Notes: generated from the letters alone by a model not told the origin. 60,271 nt of DNA from Alkalibacterium kapii (GCF_007988865.1 NZ_BJUY01000011.1:1-60271); one strand, 5' to 3'; positions 25,087 to 34,617 are shown, numbered from the stretch's first letter. Program-made: numbers and translations.

Positions 25087-26289
25087 CTATCCTTTTAAGC
25101 GTGCCGGCAGATAAAGATAAGTGAAGAATAAAGTAAAGACGCTGTTCAAAAATAGTAACCCAAGCACTGCGGTATTCCCCGCGTTAAAAGAAAACAGACT
25201 GTATACAAGTGAACTGATTACTAAAAGCATTAAAATCAGTTGTTGAACAGACTTCAATTTATTGCCACTGTTTGGGTATAGACGGAAATGAATGGATTTT
25301 TTAATGATCTGTTCTAAAGGAACCAGCTGAAAGCCTGTCAGATAGAGAAAAAGCACACTTATAACGCTATTAATGATCCAGTTCTCAGAGAAATATATAG
25401 CTATACTTCCAATCACGAGTAATCTTAAATACAAACCGCTGAAGTTATAATTTCTTATAAACATGCGGGAGAGATAATATATTTCAGGAACTTTTTTAAG
25501 TACAGGAATAGCGTACAGAAAATCCATACTTTTTAATCGTTTAACTCTGTGCTTAGAATAAGGTGTTTCTATAAATAGATTTATAATCGAATAAATTTTT
25601 TGAATACGCTTTTGTTCTGTTTCAATTAATTTTTCCCAATTCCAGCTTTCTCTCTCATCGGATTTAAACACGACAAATGAATATAAGAAGAATGATATAA
25701 TAGAAGTGATAAAGCCTATTGAAACTGAGAAAAAAAGAAGGATCGTGAGACTAATCAGAAAAACGGATACCATGCTTATCAGAACGTTTTTATTGTTTGT
25801 CTTTTTATGCTGCTTCAAAGAATAATATATATACAATCCGTAAATAGTTTTCCAGATCACTAAAAACAGTAACCAGAAAACCAGTCCAATCCTTCCTGTA
25901 TAATCAGTCTCTAAAAGTATGGGGGCCCCTACCCCTCCCAATAGGAGCATGTAGGAATTATGGAAAATTAGGCTGTGAACCATGTTCTTTTTCATAAGCT
26001 TATTCAACGCTTTTTCTTTCGGCAACAAAAAAACAGCGTCGGCGGGTTCAATAAGTGTTCGAATACTGCCTGAAAATACTGCAATGACAGTTATGATCAT
26101 AAGGATCATCCTGGGTAAAACGGCCTCTACTTGAATAGATTTCAAGTAGTTCTGGTAGGCTAAAGCCGTTGCCCCACCTAGAAAGAGAACCAATATGACA
26201 AAGTGATCATTCAAGACATATTTTAAGTACTTAGACATCCTTTTATAGTAATTGGTTTGTCTTTCTTTGAATAAATCAGTGATCGTCAT
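25087..26289 (-). CDS. ecsB: ABC transporter permease EcsB
   Basis: A 400-residue integral membrane protein with roughly eight hydrophobic segments, for example HFVILVLFLGGATALAY, LVFWLLFLVIW and VFLISLTILLFFSVSIGF. With EcsA it forms an ABC transporter which in Bacillus affects secretion, competence, intramembrane proteolysis by RasP and sporulation. The start ATG overlaps the ecsA stop (ATGA). The third Bacillus gene, ecsC, is not present. The transported substrate is uncertain. Confidence 0.9.
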   Translation of the reverse strand: MTITDLFKERQTNYYKRMSKYLKYVLNDHFVILVLFLGGATALAYQNYLKSIQVEAVLPRMILMIITVIAVFSGSIRTLIEPADAVFLLPKEKALNKLMKKNMVHSLIFHNSYMLLLGGVGAPILLETDYTGRIGLVFWLLFLVIWKTIYGLYIYYSLKQHKKTNNKNVLISMVSVFLISLTILLFFSVSIGFITSIISFFLYSFVVFKSDERESWNWEKLIETEQKRIQKIYSIINLFIETPYSKHRVKRLKSMDFLYAIPVLKKVPEIYYLSRMFIRNYNFSGLYLRLLVIGSIAIYFSENWIINSVISVLFLYLTGFQLVPLEQIIKKSIHFRLYPNSGNKLKSVQQLILMLLVISSLVYSLFSFNAGNTAVLGLLFLNSVFTLFFTYLYLPARLKG

Positions 26290-27026
26290 TTTAGAAAACC
26301 TTCTTTATCTGCTAATCGTGTATAGATGTCATCCAATGAGGCATCTCTCATGCCAAATTTTTTTCTCAGCTGTTCCAGCGTCCCCTTGGCATAAATCTCA
26401 CCGTTATTGATAATTATAAATTTATCGCATATTTTTTCTGCATTAGTCAGCACATGCGTTGACATCAGCAGTGAAGCACCTTCTCTTTTTTTCTGTTCCA
26501 TCATCTGGATCAGATCTCGTATCGCTATCGGATCAAGCCCCAAAAATGGTTCATCAATAATATAAAGCGACGGTTCAGTAATAAATGCGCAAAGAATCAT
26601 CACTTTTTGCTTCATCCCTTTGGAAAAATCACTTGGAAACCATTCCAGTCGATCCTGCAGCCGGAACTTTTTCAGCAAAGGAGTCGCCCGTTCCATAGCA
26701 GTGGATAATTCGACATCATAGGCCATGGCGGTGATTTCAATATGCTCTTTCAGAGTCAGTTCATCGTAAAGTAGAGGGGTCTCTGGAATAAACCCGATTT
26801 TTTTCCTGTATCGTTCAGGGTCTTCTTTCAACGTTTTTCCATCCAATTGCATCTGCCCATTGAAAGGTTCCATTAATCCAATAATATGTTTGATGGTTGT
26901 ACTTTTTCCGGCTCCATTCAAACCAATGAGACCAACCAGTTCTCCATCGCCTATACTAAATGACACATCTTTGATCACAGGTGTCCTGCTGTAACCACCT
27001 GTTAAATTTTCAATCCTCAGACTCAT
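26286..27026 (-). CDS. ecsA: ABC transporter ATP-binding protein EcsA
   Basis: A 246-residue ATPase with Walker A GLNGAGKSTT (about residues 36-45), Q-loop GFIPETPLLYDELT (a Pro-Glu-Thr replaces the usual Gln region, as in EcsA), signature FSKGMKQKV, Walker B LYIIDEPFLGLD and a switch His in STHVL. Paired with the EcsB permease. It is divergent from hit across 140 bp, as in Bacillus. Confidence 0.95.
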   Translation of the reverse strand: MSLRIENLTGGYSRTPVIKDVSFSIGDGELVGLIGLNGAGKSTTIKHIIGLMEPFNGQMQLDGKTLKEDPERYRKKIGFIPETPLLYDELTLKEHIEITAMAYDVELSTAMERATPLLKKFRLQDRLEWFPSDFSKGMKQKVMILCAFITEPSLYIIDEPFLGLDPIAIRDLIQMMEQKKREGASLLMSTHVLTNAEKICDKFIIINNGEIYAKGTLEQLRKKFGMRDASLDDIYTRLADKEGFLK

Positions 27027-27166
27027 CCAAACGTTCCTTTCTTTCCTTATTATAGTTATTTTACCATATTATAATGTCAGAAAATTAATTTCCATGCTTC
27101 TTTTTATTAATTACCTCTATTATATGATAAACTGGATACAGACAAAACGATTGAAAGAGGGTTAAT

Positions 27167-27595
27167 ATGGACGATTGTATTTTCTGCAAAATTATTGAAG
27201 GAGAGATCCCTTCCCGTAAAGTATATGAAGATGATGATGTAATTGCTATTTTAGATATATCTCAAGTCACTAAAGGTCATACACTAGTTATTTCAAAAGA
27301 GCATGTCAGAAATATCCTGGATTACTCAGATGAAATGGCTGCCCGTGTTTTCAGCAAAGTTCCTAAAATAGCTAGAGCAGTCAAGCAATTCGACCCCGAC
27401 TGCAAGGGCTTAAACGTATTGATGAACAATGAAGAAATAGCGGGTCAAACTGTCTTCCACAGTCATATCCATTTATTACCAAGGTACAGTGAATCAGACG
27501 GTTTTGGCTTGAAATGGAAAGACCATTCAGACGATTACTCTGAAAAAGAATTAGACCAAATCATGACCGATATTAAAAATGAATTAAACGAATAA
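27167..27595 (+). CDS. hit: HIT family nucleotide-binding protein
   Basis: A 142-residue histidine-triad protein that hydrolyses nucleoside phosphoramidates or adenylylated compounds. CIFCKI at residues 4-9 (zinc-type CxxC) and the triad HSHIHLLPR (H98, H100, H102) are intact. Starts at ATG after AGAGGG, divergent from ecsA and 12 bp ahead of the yhaH-like gene, the same order as in Bacillus. Confidence 0.95.
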   Translation: MDDCIFCKIIEGEIPSRKVYEDDDVIAILDISQVTKGHTLVISKEHVRNILDYSDEMAARVFSKVPKIARAVKQFDPDCKGLNVLMNNEEIAGQTVFHSHIHLLPRYSESDGFGLKWKDHSDDYSEKELDQIMTDIKNELNE

Positions 27596-27607
27596 AGGAG
27601 GATTCAT

Positions 27608-27955
27608 ATGAAACATTTTATGTTAGGTACTCTATCCGGTGTAGTTGTGGGAGGTCTTTACGGTTTGATCAAAACTCCCCGTTCCGGCAAAGAAAATCAG
27701 GAAGCGTTGAAAAATTATGCAGATGAAACTTCCGATCATCTTTCAGTCGTCTCTGATAATGTAAACGATTTGAAAGATTCCATTAATGCACTTAAAAAAG
27801 AAATATCGTTCGTCCAAAACGATGTCATGGATGAAATGACACTGATAGCCAAAGAATTTCAGCATGAAGCTGAACCACGTTTGCGCAGGATTCAGGAGAA
27901 AACTGAAAAGATGCAGACAGAAGTTAAAAAAACGACTGATAACCTTACGAACTAA
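27608..27955 (+). CDS. YhaH/YtxH-like membrane-anchored coiled-coil protein
   Basis: A 115-residue protein with an N-terminal hydrophobic, glycine-rich segment (MLGTLSGVVVGGLYGLI, about residues 5-21) and a long amphipathic helical region with repeated Lys/Glu heptads. Matches the YtxH-like general stress family. It follows hit by 12 bp and has an excellent AAAGGAGGA site, so the two are co-transcribed. Function unknown. Confidence 0.82.
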   Translation: MKHFMLGTLSGVVVGGLYGLIKTPRSGKENQEALKNYADETSDHLSVVSDNVNDLKDSINALKKEISFVQNDVMDEMTLIAKEFQHEAEPRLRRIQEKTEKMQTEVKKTTDNLTN

Positions 27956-27970
27956 ATTTATCACTTACAT

Positions 27971-28030
27971 TAAAAACACCTTTTCATTACCAGCTCCTTG
28001 TAACAAGTGCTGAGGTGAAAAGGTGTTATT
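27971..28030. terminator. Bidirectional terminator between yhaH-like gene and prsA
   Basis: AACACCTTTTCA / TGAAAAGGTGTT (12-bp arms) with an inner AGC/GCT stem, between convergent genes; A-run on the left and T-rich right flank. Confidence 0.85.
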
Positions 28031-28058
28031 GATTTTATTGTATTTTTACAAGTACCGG

Positions 28059-29036
28059 TTACTCAGCACTCTCTGAATCTTCTTCAGATGACTCAGTGTC
28101 TGAATCTCCATCTGTTTCTGAATCTTCACCATCCGTCTCTTCTACTTCAGGAGTTGGTAAGAACTGCTGCATAGCTCCAGCTAATTCATCATCAGCTATC
28201 TGTACGTTGGCATTCTGTACGACCTGGCTGATGGACTCTTGAACGATTTCCTGATCCTGCATGTAACCTTCAATGATCATGTCTTCAATCGTTTCTCGTT
28301 CTTCTTCAAGTGTCCCTTTTTCTCCTTTTTCCACCATTTTAATAATGTGGTAGCCAAATTCAGACTTTACAGGCTCCTGAGTTATTTCGCCTTCTTCAAG
28401 TTTAACTGCAGCCTCTTCAAATTCAGGAACGAAACGTCCAGGCTCCAGCGGCAATTCGCCACCTGCATCGATCGTACCGGTATCCGTAGAATATTCAGTT
28501 ACAAGTTCACTAAAGTCTGCACCATCATTTAACTGATCAATGATATCTCTGGCAAGATCTTCTTCTTCAACCAGAATATGGGCTACTGTGGCATCCACAA
28601 CATATTCATCGTACGCTTTTTGAACCTCTTCTTCAGTCATATCTGTATTTTGAATAATGGCTTCTTCAACATAAAGTGACGTTCTTATATTTTCTTTTAC
28701 ATCTTCTGCAGATAATCCTTGTTGAGCCAGCATTTCTTCAAAAGCATCAACACCACCGTATTGCTCTGCTTCTTCTTCAAATTCGGCATTTACCTGTTCA
28801 TCTGTTACGTCATCTTCGAATTCATTTTCCAAGATATCTTCCAGAAGCATTTGCTGAAGCATTTGCTGTCCATAAGTCAAACCGCCTTGTGTTGGTTCAT
28901 TTTTCATTCGTTCGTATAATTCATTCTCACGAATTTTCCCTGCTTCGGTCGATGCGACTTCTTCTCCTTCATCATTTGCACAGCTGGCAAGTAACAAACT
29001 CGAGCAGGCCATCGCGCCTACTAACCATTTTTTCAT
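28059..29036 (-). CDS. prsA: Foldase lipoprotein PrsA (peptidyl-prolyl isomerase)
   Basis: Extracytoplasmic chaperone and parvulin-type isomerase for secreted proteins. The 325-residue precursor has a lipoprotein signal (MKKWLVGAMACSSLLLASC, lipobox LLAS-C at about residue 19), an N-terminal chaperone region, a parvulin domain (TVAHILVEEEDLA, FSELVTEYSTDTGTIDAGGELP, FVPEFEEAAVKLEEGEIT, FGYHIIKM; about 130-240) and a very acidic tail rich in Asp, Glu and Ser (about 295-325). The whole exported part is markedly acidic. I use ATG 29036. Genomic place beside yhaH and yhaM is as in Bacillus. Confidence 0.95.
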   Translation of the reverse strand: MKKWLVGAMACSSLLLASCANDEGEEVASTEAGKIRENELYERMKNEPTQGGLTYGQQMLQQMLLEDILENEFEDDVTDEQVNAEFEEEAEQYGGVDAFEEMLAQQGLSAEDVKENIRTSLYVEEAIIQNTDMTEEEVQKAYDEYVVDATVAHILVEEEDLARDIIDQLNDGADFSELVTEYSTDTGTIDAGGELPLEPGRFVPEFEEAAVKLEEGEITQEPVKSEFGYHIIKMVEKGEKGTLEEERETIEDMIIEGYMQDQEIVQESISQVVQNANVQIADDELAGAMQQFLPTPEVEETDGEDSETDGDSDTESSEEDSESAE

Positions 29037-29124
29037 ACTCATTCATACACATCCTAAATTTACTTTTATTTCCTCTTATTAACGAATTAACAAGCGGTAC
29101 CTAGATAAATATACCATAGCTGAT

Positions 29125-29162
29125 AAAAAAATGAAAACGTATAAACGAAACTTTCATTTTTT
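29125..29162 (-). terminator. Possible AT-rich terminator between yhaM and prsA
   Basis: Minus strand AAATGAAA / TTTCATTT weak stem followed by seven T. Plausible but low stem stability. Confidence 0.4.
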
Positions 29163-29190
29163 CACTAACATTTCATAAAACATTCGCTTT

Positions 29191-30156
29191 TTATTCTGAT
29201 AAAGAATCAGGATGGGCAAATGTCTTTTTATAGAACGAGCGATTGTTCATAGCCCATATACGTTCTGAAAATTCTCCGGGTTCTGTTTTCTTTAGTGCGG
29301 AGGAAATCATATTCATTTTCGCATCGATCTGATCAATGTAATGGATCATCTCAGCTTCAGGTATAAGTGGCCTGACAGGTGAACCATACTCCAGCTCACC
29401 GTGATGAGCGAGCAAGGTATGCTTGAGCAGTAAAACATCCTCGTTATTCTCGTCGATTTTCAGCTCATTGCATGCTTTTACGATCTCCTCATTGATCATC
29501 ACAATATGACCCAGCAGTTTACCTTCTAGAGTATACTCTGTAGCGGTTGGCCCACTTAATTCCACCACTTTTCCTACATCATGCAAAATCACCCCTGAAA
29601 ATAACAAGGAAATATCCAGTTCGGTGTATATTTCAGATAAAGCGCGAGCGATACGCAGCATACTGACTGTATGATAGGCCAGCCCACCCATGAAGGCATG
29701 ATGATTCGTTTTGGCAGCGGGACTTTGAAAGAAATCATGCTGATACTTTTTCATTATAAAACGAACGATCCGATTCATATTAGCATTAGTGATATCAAAA
29801 ACAGCATGGTTAAATTCTTCAACCATTTTATCCTTATTGATTGGCGCGCGTTCCACATACAATTCAGGATTATTGGGTTCATCATTTTTCGCTAGTCGAA
29901 TGGCTTTGATACGGATCTGTGGATTTCCTTTATATTCCTCCCGCTTACCTTCAAGTTTAATGACGGTTCCAGGTTTGAAAGTTTCCACATCTTTTGGCTT
30001 TGCATCCCAATAATTAGCGCTTATCTCACCGCTTGTATCCTGAAATATGAAAGATAAGTAAGGCTTATTCGTTCGTGTTAATTTTTCTTCTGCAGATTTT
30101 ATAAGAACATACAGACTTACCTGTTCGTCTTTATGATAATCATATATCTTTTTCAT
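29191..30156 (-). CDS. yhaM: 3'-5' exoribonuclease YhaM
   Basis: A 321-residue nuclease that trims the 3' ends of RNA. It has an N-terminal OB-fold (about 1-100, SLYVLIKSAEEKLTRTNKPYLSF ... GEISANYWDA) and an HD phosphohydrolase domain with HHAFMGGLAYHTVSM, VILHDVGKV and a later HTLLAHHGELEYGSP. I use ATG 30156, preceded by AAGGAG. It follows yhaN by 25 bp in the yhaO-yhaN-yhaM operon conserved in Firmicutes. Confidence 0.93.
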   Translation of the reverse strand: MKKIYDYHKDEQVSLYVLIKSAEEKLTRTNKPYLSFIFQDTSGEISANYWDAKPKDVETFKPGTVIKLEGKREEYKGNPQIRIKAIRLAKNDEPNNPELYVERAPINKDKMVEEFNHAVFDITNANMNRIVRFIMKKYQHDFFQSPAAKTNHHAFMGGLAYHTVSMLRIARALSEIYTELDISLLFSGVILHDVGKVVELSGPTATEYTLEGKLLGHIVMINEEIVKACNELKIDENNEDVLLLKHTLLAHHGELEYGSPVRPLIPEAEMIHYIDQIDAKMNMISSALKKTEPGEFSERIWAMNNRSFYKKTFAHPDSLSE

Positions 30157-30181
30157 AACATATCGCTCCTTAGTCAACTTA

Positions 30182-32965
30182 TTAGTTTAAGTATACGCAT
30201 TTCGACTCTTTTGTGAAAGACTTTACGCGTGGATCAAAAGAGAAAAAAATGACTTGAATCGTTTCATCAAATTCAGAAAGCAGTTGATACATATTCTGGA
30301 CACGCTGATTATCGAGATTGACAAATGGATCATCGATCAGAATAGGAAATGTCAGCTTATCTTTAGCTGTTTTTATAAAAGCGAGTCTAAGCGAAATATA
30401 TAAAGGTTCCACTGTCCCTCTGGATAAATCTTTACTTCCCCATTTTTTGCCAAGTTTATCGACGGCAAACAGATCCTCACCCTCAAAGAAAAGTTTCTGA
30501 TATTTATTATCAGTCAAAAACTTGAAATACGATTCAGCAACTGATAATGCCTGAGGCAGACTATCTTTTTTTGCATAATGCAGTGTTTTTTCAATAATCC
30601 CTGCTGCAGTCTTAAGTGCTGTCCACTGTTCAACGGTCTCCTGATAATAACTTTTTTCATTTTCAAATTTCTGAAGGAGATCCGTGTATAGCCCCCCATC
30701 TTCAAGCTGCTTTATTTTCATTTCATCTGACATTATTTTTTTCTCAATATCTTTTTGCTGCTTGACTAACATTTCACGATCTTTATTTAATCTGTCCCTA
30801 TTGGCATTCAGATTTGTCAGTTCAATTCTGATATCATCCTGCCCTTCCTTTACAGGAAGTTTTGCCTTCAGTATTTCTAACTTGTTCTTTTTTTCCTGAA
30901 TTGTTTCTTGTTCTGAATAAAGGTCGTATATATCTTCTTCCCTTTCAATATTCAGAGATTCCAGGAATTGTTGTTTTGCCTTCTTGAGATCATTTATTTT
31001 TTCAACAAAATAATTGATGTCATGTTGAACCGCTTCGGTTTGTTTAATATAATCCTGCATCGCTTGTTGTTCTTTTTTTATTTCTCTGTAGATATTCCGC
31101 ATCTCTTTAAATTTCTCTATCACATTTTCTGCCAGGAAGGTACGGTGCAAGGTATTTTCAAACTCGTTCAACTGTTTATTTAAATGCGTTTCTATCGCTT
31201 CTACTTCTTGTCTCAGCGTTGAAGCTTTTTTAATAAGACCTCTTAAATTTTTATAAATAGCTCGTTTTTCGCTTATATTTAAAAGTGAGATTGATTCTGC
31301 AAATGAATGATCTTTTTTCCACTGGCTAAAAGCTTGCTGAATCTGTTGTTTCGCAGCTTCAATTTCGCTGATTTGGTCTACTGATGATCTGAGATCAGAT
31401 TGATAGACATCATTCATAGCCAAAAGCTCTTTCCATTGATGGCGCAGATTTCTTTGTTCATAAAAGAGCTGTTGATCTTTTTGCTCATTTTGTTTTGAGT
31501 TCATATATTTGCGCAGCCTTACGTAAGCAATCATCAGAAACAATACAAATGTCACGGCAGCATACAATAAATCCACTGTGACTAAATAAACACTTGAAAT
31601 AAAAAGTATCAACAGAGGAATTACTGAAAAGAAAGTGAGTCTTCTTTTTTCTTGTAAAGATCCTTGTTCACTGTTCATTTCATCCAATGCTGCAAAATCA
31701 GATAAGGGCAATAACTTCGGTTCGATTTTATCAATCATCTCATTATTGATAGTGATTTTATATTGAAGACTTTTTTTATTTTCCTGAAGTTCTGTGAGTG
31801 ACTTGTCTAATTTTTGCAATCGTTCATGTGAGGCATTCAAATAATCGATATCTGATGGTTCGAGTTCATCAGGTATTGAATCAGAAAATGGGATATTTTC
31901 TCTTATTTTCAACTCTGTTATTGTTTGTTCAACATTTGATAAATCTTTCTTTTTAAGTTGTAATAAATGGACTTTATCTTCCCAGAAATCCAGCTTGTTC
32001 TCGAATTGTTTGAGGCTGTCTTCATTTTCCTGATACAGGATCAGTTCTTTTGAAGGCTTAAACTGATCCTGCAGACTTTTTTGTTTAAGTTGACGTTCAT
32101 CTATTTTCATTTGATACTCTACGATGTCATTATTCAATTGTTTCCATTGATAAAGGCCGTCTTTCGGCAACTTCAGGTCAGATTTTCCTTTTAAATACTG
32201 TTCGATAGATTCAGCTTCTTCCAAGGTTTCTTTATGCGTCGATAATTCAATTAGATAATTCAAATCTTTTTCTATACCAGTCAGCTTTTGTTCGATTTTT
32301 TCCCTTTGATCCTTTTTCTCTAAATGATTTTTTATTAAATTTATATAAGCTTCGTTTCTTTCCTTTGCTTTTTCTACCTCGATCTGTCTATTTTTCAGTT
32401 CCAGCTGAAGCTGATTGATCTTTGGATTTCTTCCCATCGGTTTAAATAATTTATCGGCTTGTGCATTGTAGTAATCTGCCTGCTTTAAATACTTCTCATG
32501 TCCTAAGGCTCCAACGCTCAAAAAGAAGCGACTCAATTGTTCCCTCCCCATATTCTGGATATCTTCAATCCCTTTCAAGTCAAAGGAATAGATGCTTTCA
32601 TAGAATGAGCGGGATTTGTTGTGAAAAATCATCTGCAAAAGTGAGTCACTTCCAGTGGTGCCATCTTCAAGTTGTACATGGACATCTCCCGTTACTTTTC
32701 CTGATACACGCTCGATACTCACTTCCCCGTATCGTTCATCCAAAATAATGATTTTCCCCCCATAGCGGCTACTTTCTTTTGGCTCATAACGTTTTAAAGA
32801 ACTATGCCTGGTAGGAAAGCCAAAAAATACACTGTGTATAAAAGACATCAGGGTTGATTTTCCTGCTTCATTTTCACCAAAGAACAAATGAAACGACGCG
32901 TCGATATCGAATTCAGTATCTATCCATTTTCCATATCCATAAATGATCAATTTTTTAATTTTCAT
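30182..32965 (-). CDS. yhaN: YhaN-like SMC/SbcC-type AAA ATPase with central membrane hairpin
   Basis: A 927-residue Rad50/SbcC-like protein. Walker A FGENEAGKSTLMSF (about residues 29-42) is at the N-terminus; the ABC signature LSRGTVEPLYISLRLA and Walker B FPILIDDPFVNLD are near the C-terminus. Between them are long coiled coils. At about residues 440-485 there are two hydrophobic segments (FFSVIPLLILFISSVYL and LYAAVTFVLFLMIAY) in place of a hinge or zinc hook. The start overlaps yhaO by 11 bp. Probably pairs with YhaO as a Mre11/Rad50-like DNA-end processing complex tethered to the membrane; that role is inferred. Confidence 0.88.
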   Translation of the reverse strand: MKIKKLIIYGYGKWIDTEFDIDASFHLFFGENEAGKSTLMSFIHSVFFGFPTRHSSLKRYEPKESSRYGGKIIILDERYGEVSIERVSGKVTGDVHVQLEDGTTGSDSLLQMIFHNKSRSFYESIYSFDLKGIEDIQNMGREQLSRFFLSVGALGHEKYLKQADYYNAQADKLFKPMGRNPKINQLQLELKNRQIEVEKAKERNEAYINLIKNHLEKKDQREKIEQKLTGIEKDLNYLIELSTHKETLEEAESIEQYLKGKSDLKLPKDGLYQWKQLNNDIVEYQMKIDERQLKQKSLQDQFKPSKELILYQENEDSLKQFENKLDFWEDKVHLLQLKKKDLSNVEQTITELKIRENIPFSDSIPDELEPSDIDYLNASHERLQKLDKSLTELQENKKSLQYKITINNEMIDKIEPKLLPLSDFAALDEMNSEQGSLQEKRRLTFFSVIPLLILFISSVYLVTVDLLYAAVTFVLFLMIAYVRLRKYMNSKQNEQKDQQLFYEQRNLRHQWKELLAMNDVYQSDLRSSVDQISEIEAAKQQIQQAFSQWKKDHSFAESISLLNISEKRAIYKNLRGLIKKASTLRQEVEAIETHLNKQLNEFENTLHRTFLAENVIEKFKEMRNIYREIKKEQQAMQDYIKQTEAVQHDINYFVEKINDLKKAKQQFLESLNIEREEDIYDLYSEQETIQEKKNKLEILKAKLPVKEGQDDIRIELTNLNANRDRLNKDREMLVKQQKDIEKKIMSDEMKIKQLEDGGLYTDLLQKFENEKSYYQETVEQWTALKTAAGIIEKTLHYAKKDSLPQALSVAESYFKFLTDNKYQKLFFEGEDLFAVDKLGKKWGSKDLSRGTVEPLYISLRLAFIKTAKDKLTFPILIDDPFVNLDNQRVQNMYQLLSEFDETIQVIFFSFDPRVKSFTKESKCVYLN

Positions 32966-34187
32966 GGCTGATTTCTTCTCCTAAATCCTGCATCAGTATC
33001 TGTTTTGCTAAATCCAAGCTGGTTTCTTTTATATTTTCCTGATCTTTTTCAACATATTTTGCATAGGCGTACTTCGAGAAAAAGTCGTGCGTTATTTTTT
33101 TGAATTCATCTTCTTCATCGATAGCTTTCAAGGCTTTCCTGAAAGCCATTGGATAAGCGTTAACGAGCGAAGAAATCAGGTCTTCGTTATTTTCATGTGT
33201 GATTTTCGATGAAACAATATACGTAAACGAGGTGTCCTCAATCACCTGTAAATTGTCTAAAAAAACTGGATCCTGAAGTCTTTCGACTATTGTTTCCGGT
33301 GTATTTTTGGAGATTTTCAAATTTAAATCGATAAGAGTATCCGAGTATTTTTTATTGGGGAGTGATTTTTTTATTTCATCAAATATTTCAGCCATTGACT
33401 TAAATAGTGTTAAATCTAATGCGATCGATTGCCATTTAATATCAGCAGTAGGAATAAACGTGACACTTTCTCCAGTTGTTTTTAATTCGATCAGCAAACA
33501 GCCCTTTTCGCCTGTTTCATTTTTATGTCTCCCCTGGGTGTTACCACTGTAATAAATGAGCGGTTCTTTAGAAAGCTGTTGTTTTTTATGGATATGTCCC
33601 AGAGCCCAATAGTCGTAATCTTTCTCTCTAAGTTCATTGAGTGTAAAAGGCGCATAACGTGCATGCGCTGTATTATGTCCTTCCATAAATCCGTGCAGTA
33701 TACCTATATGAAAATCACTAGTATGGTCGCGAGAGGGATACTCAGTGATTTTTCTTTCTTTTACCCAGTTTCGGTCATAACTGAAACCACTGATTGCTAC
33801 TTTTTCATGACGTCGTGTCTCAATAAGTTCTGTTTCAACTTTTGGTCCGAACACAAAAACATTCTCAGGCAGTGATAAGTGCAGTTCATCATTGGTCAAA
33901 TAATCATGATTGCCATGTATGATAAACACATCAATGTCTGCCTCATTCAAGCGTTCCAGTTCTTTACGCAAAAAGACCTGAGCCCGAATACTCCGGTCCT
34001 CCAAATCATAAATATCGCCTGCTAGCAGAACAAAGTCTACCTGATGATAAAGAGCAGCATCAATAAGATTTTTAAATGAATTAAACGTGGATGCTTTTAT
34101 TCTATCAAATAGTGCTTCAGGAATATTTTTCAATCCTTTGAACGGACTGTCCAAATGTATATCTGCTGCATGTATGTATTTCACCAT
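32955..34187 (-). CDS. yhaO: YhaO-like DNA repair metallophosphoesterase (Mre11/SbcD family)
   Basis: A 410-residue calcineurin-like phosphoesterase. Metal motifs: HAADIHLDSPF (about residues 5-15), LLAGDIYD, IIHGNHD (about 95), GILHGF and WALGHIHK. The C-terminal 200 residues form an accessory region. It is coupled to yhaN by overlap, giving a Mre11-Rad50-like pair distinct from SbcDC. A terminator separates it from the YlbF-family gene upstream, so it likely has its own promoter. Confidence 0.9.
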   Translation of the reverse strand: MVKYIHAADIHLDSPFKGLKNIPEALFDRIKASTFNSFKNLIDAALYHQVDFVLLAGDIYDLEDRSIRAQVFLRKELERLNEADIDVFIIHGNHDYLTNDELHLSLPENVFVFGPKVETELIETRRHEKVAISGFSYDRNWVKERKITEYPSRDHTSDFHIGILHGFMEGHNTAHARYAPFTLNELREKDYDYWALGHIHKKQQLSKEPLIYYSGNTQGRHKNETGEKGCLLIELKTTGESVTFIPTADIKWQSIALDLTLFKSMAEIFDEIKKSLPNKKYSDTLIDLNLKISKNTPETIVERLQDPVFLDNLQVIEDTSFTYIVSSKITHENNEDLISSLVNAYPMAFRKALKAIDEEDEFKKITHDFFSKYAYAKYVEKDQENIKETSLDLAKQILMQDLGEEISHEN

Positions 34188-34237
34188 TTTTCATTCATCC
34201 TTTTACGGGGCACGTATGTTCTTAACTGTTTTTAGGA

Positions 34238-34266
34238 AAAGGACTCACTCAAAGAGCAAGTCCTTC
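34238..34266 (-). terminator. Terminator of the YlbF-family gene
   Basis: Minus strand AAGGACTTGCTC / GAGTGAGTCCTT hairpin with a TTTTCC tail, 10 bp after the stop. Confidence 0.75.
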
Positions 34267-34275
34267 ATGTTAGTT

Positions 34276-34617
34276 TTATTGATATAATTCTGAAACGGGT
34301 CTCAAGACTGTCTGATTGATGTCATCTATCATTTGTCCTACACGCTTTTCAGCTTCAAGTAAATCAGTGATCAGAGCATTCTCACCAATCTTTTTTGAAA
34401 CTTCTTGTGCCTGTTGAGCTTCCTCTTCAGTAATTTCCTGACCACTCATTTGCTTTTGCTGGATCATTTGCTGAACTTGTCTAAATTCATTGAAGACTTT
34501 ATTTGCTTCTTCATCTTCTTTTACTGATTTGAAAGCAGACTTGAGACTTTGAAATTCATCAGTCTTTCTTAAATCCTGTTCTAGTTGGTTAGCCGTGTCA
34601 TAAATATTTACGGACAT
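34276..34617 (-). CDS. YlbF/YmcA family protein (YheA-like)
   Basis: A 113-residue all-helical protein of the YlbF/YmcA family (MSVNIYDTANQLEQDLRKTDEF ... LKSAFKSVKEDEEANKVFNEFRQVQQMIQQKQMSG). Relatives YlbF and YmcA bind RNase Y in Bacillus and affect RNA maturation; the YheA branch is less studied. Its place beside yhaO and before a penicillin-binding protein gene matches the Bacillus yhe/yha area. Single gene with terminator. Confidence 0.88.
   Translation of the reverse strand: MSVNIYDTANQLEQDLRKTDEFQSLKSAFKSVKEDEEANKVFNEFRQVQQMIQQKQMSGQEITEEEAQQAQEVSKKIGENALITDLLEAEKRVGQMIDDINQTVLRPVSELYQ

Noticed and set aside
28676-29104. Plus-strand open frame antisense to prsA
   Set aside because: His/Leu-rich product caused by the acidic codon bias of prsA on the other strand.
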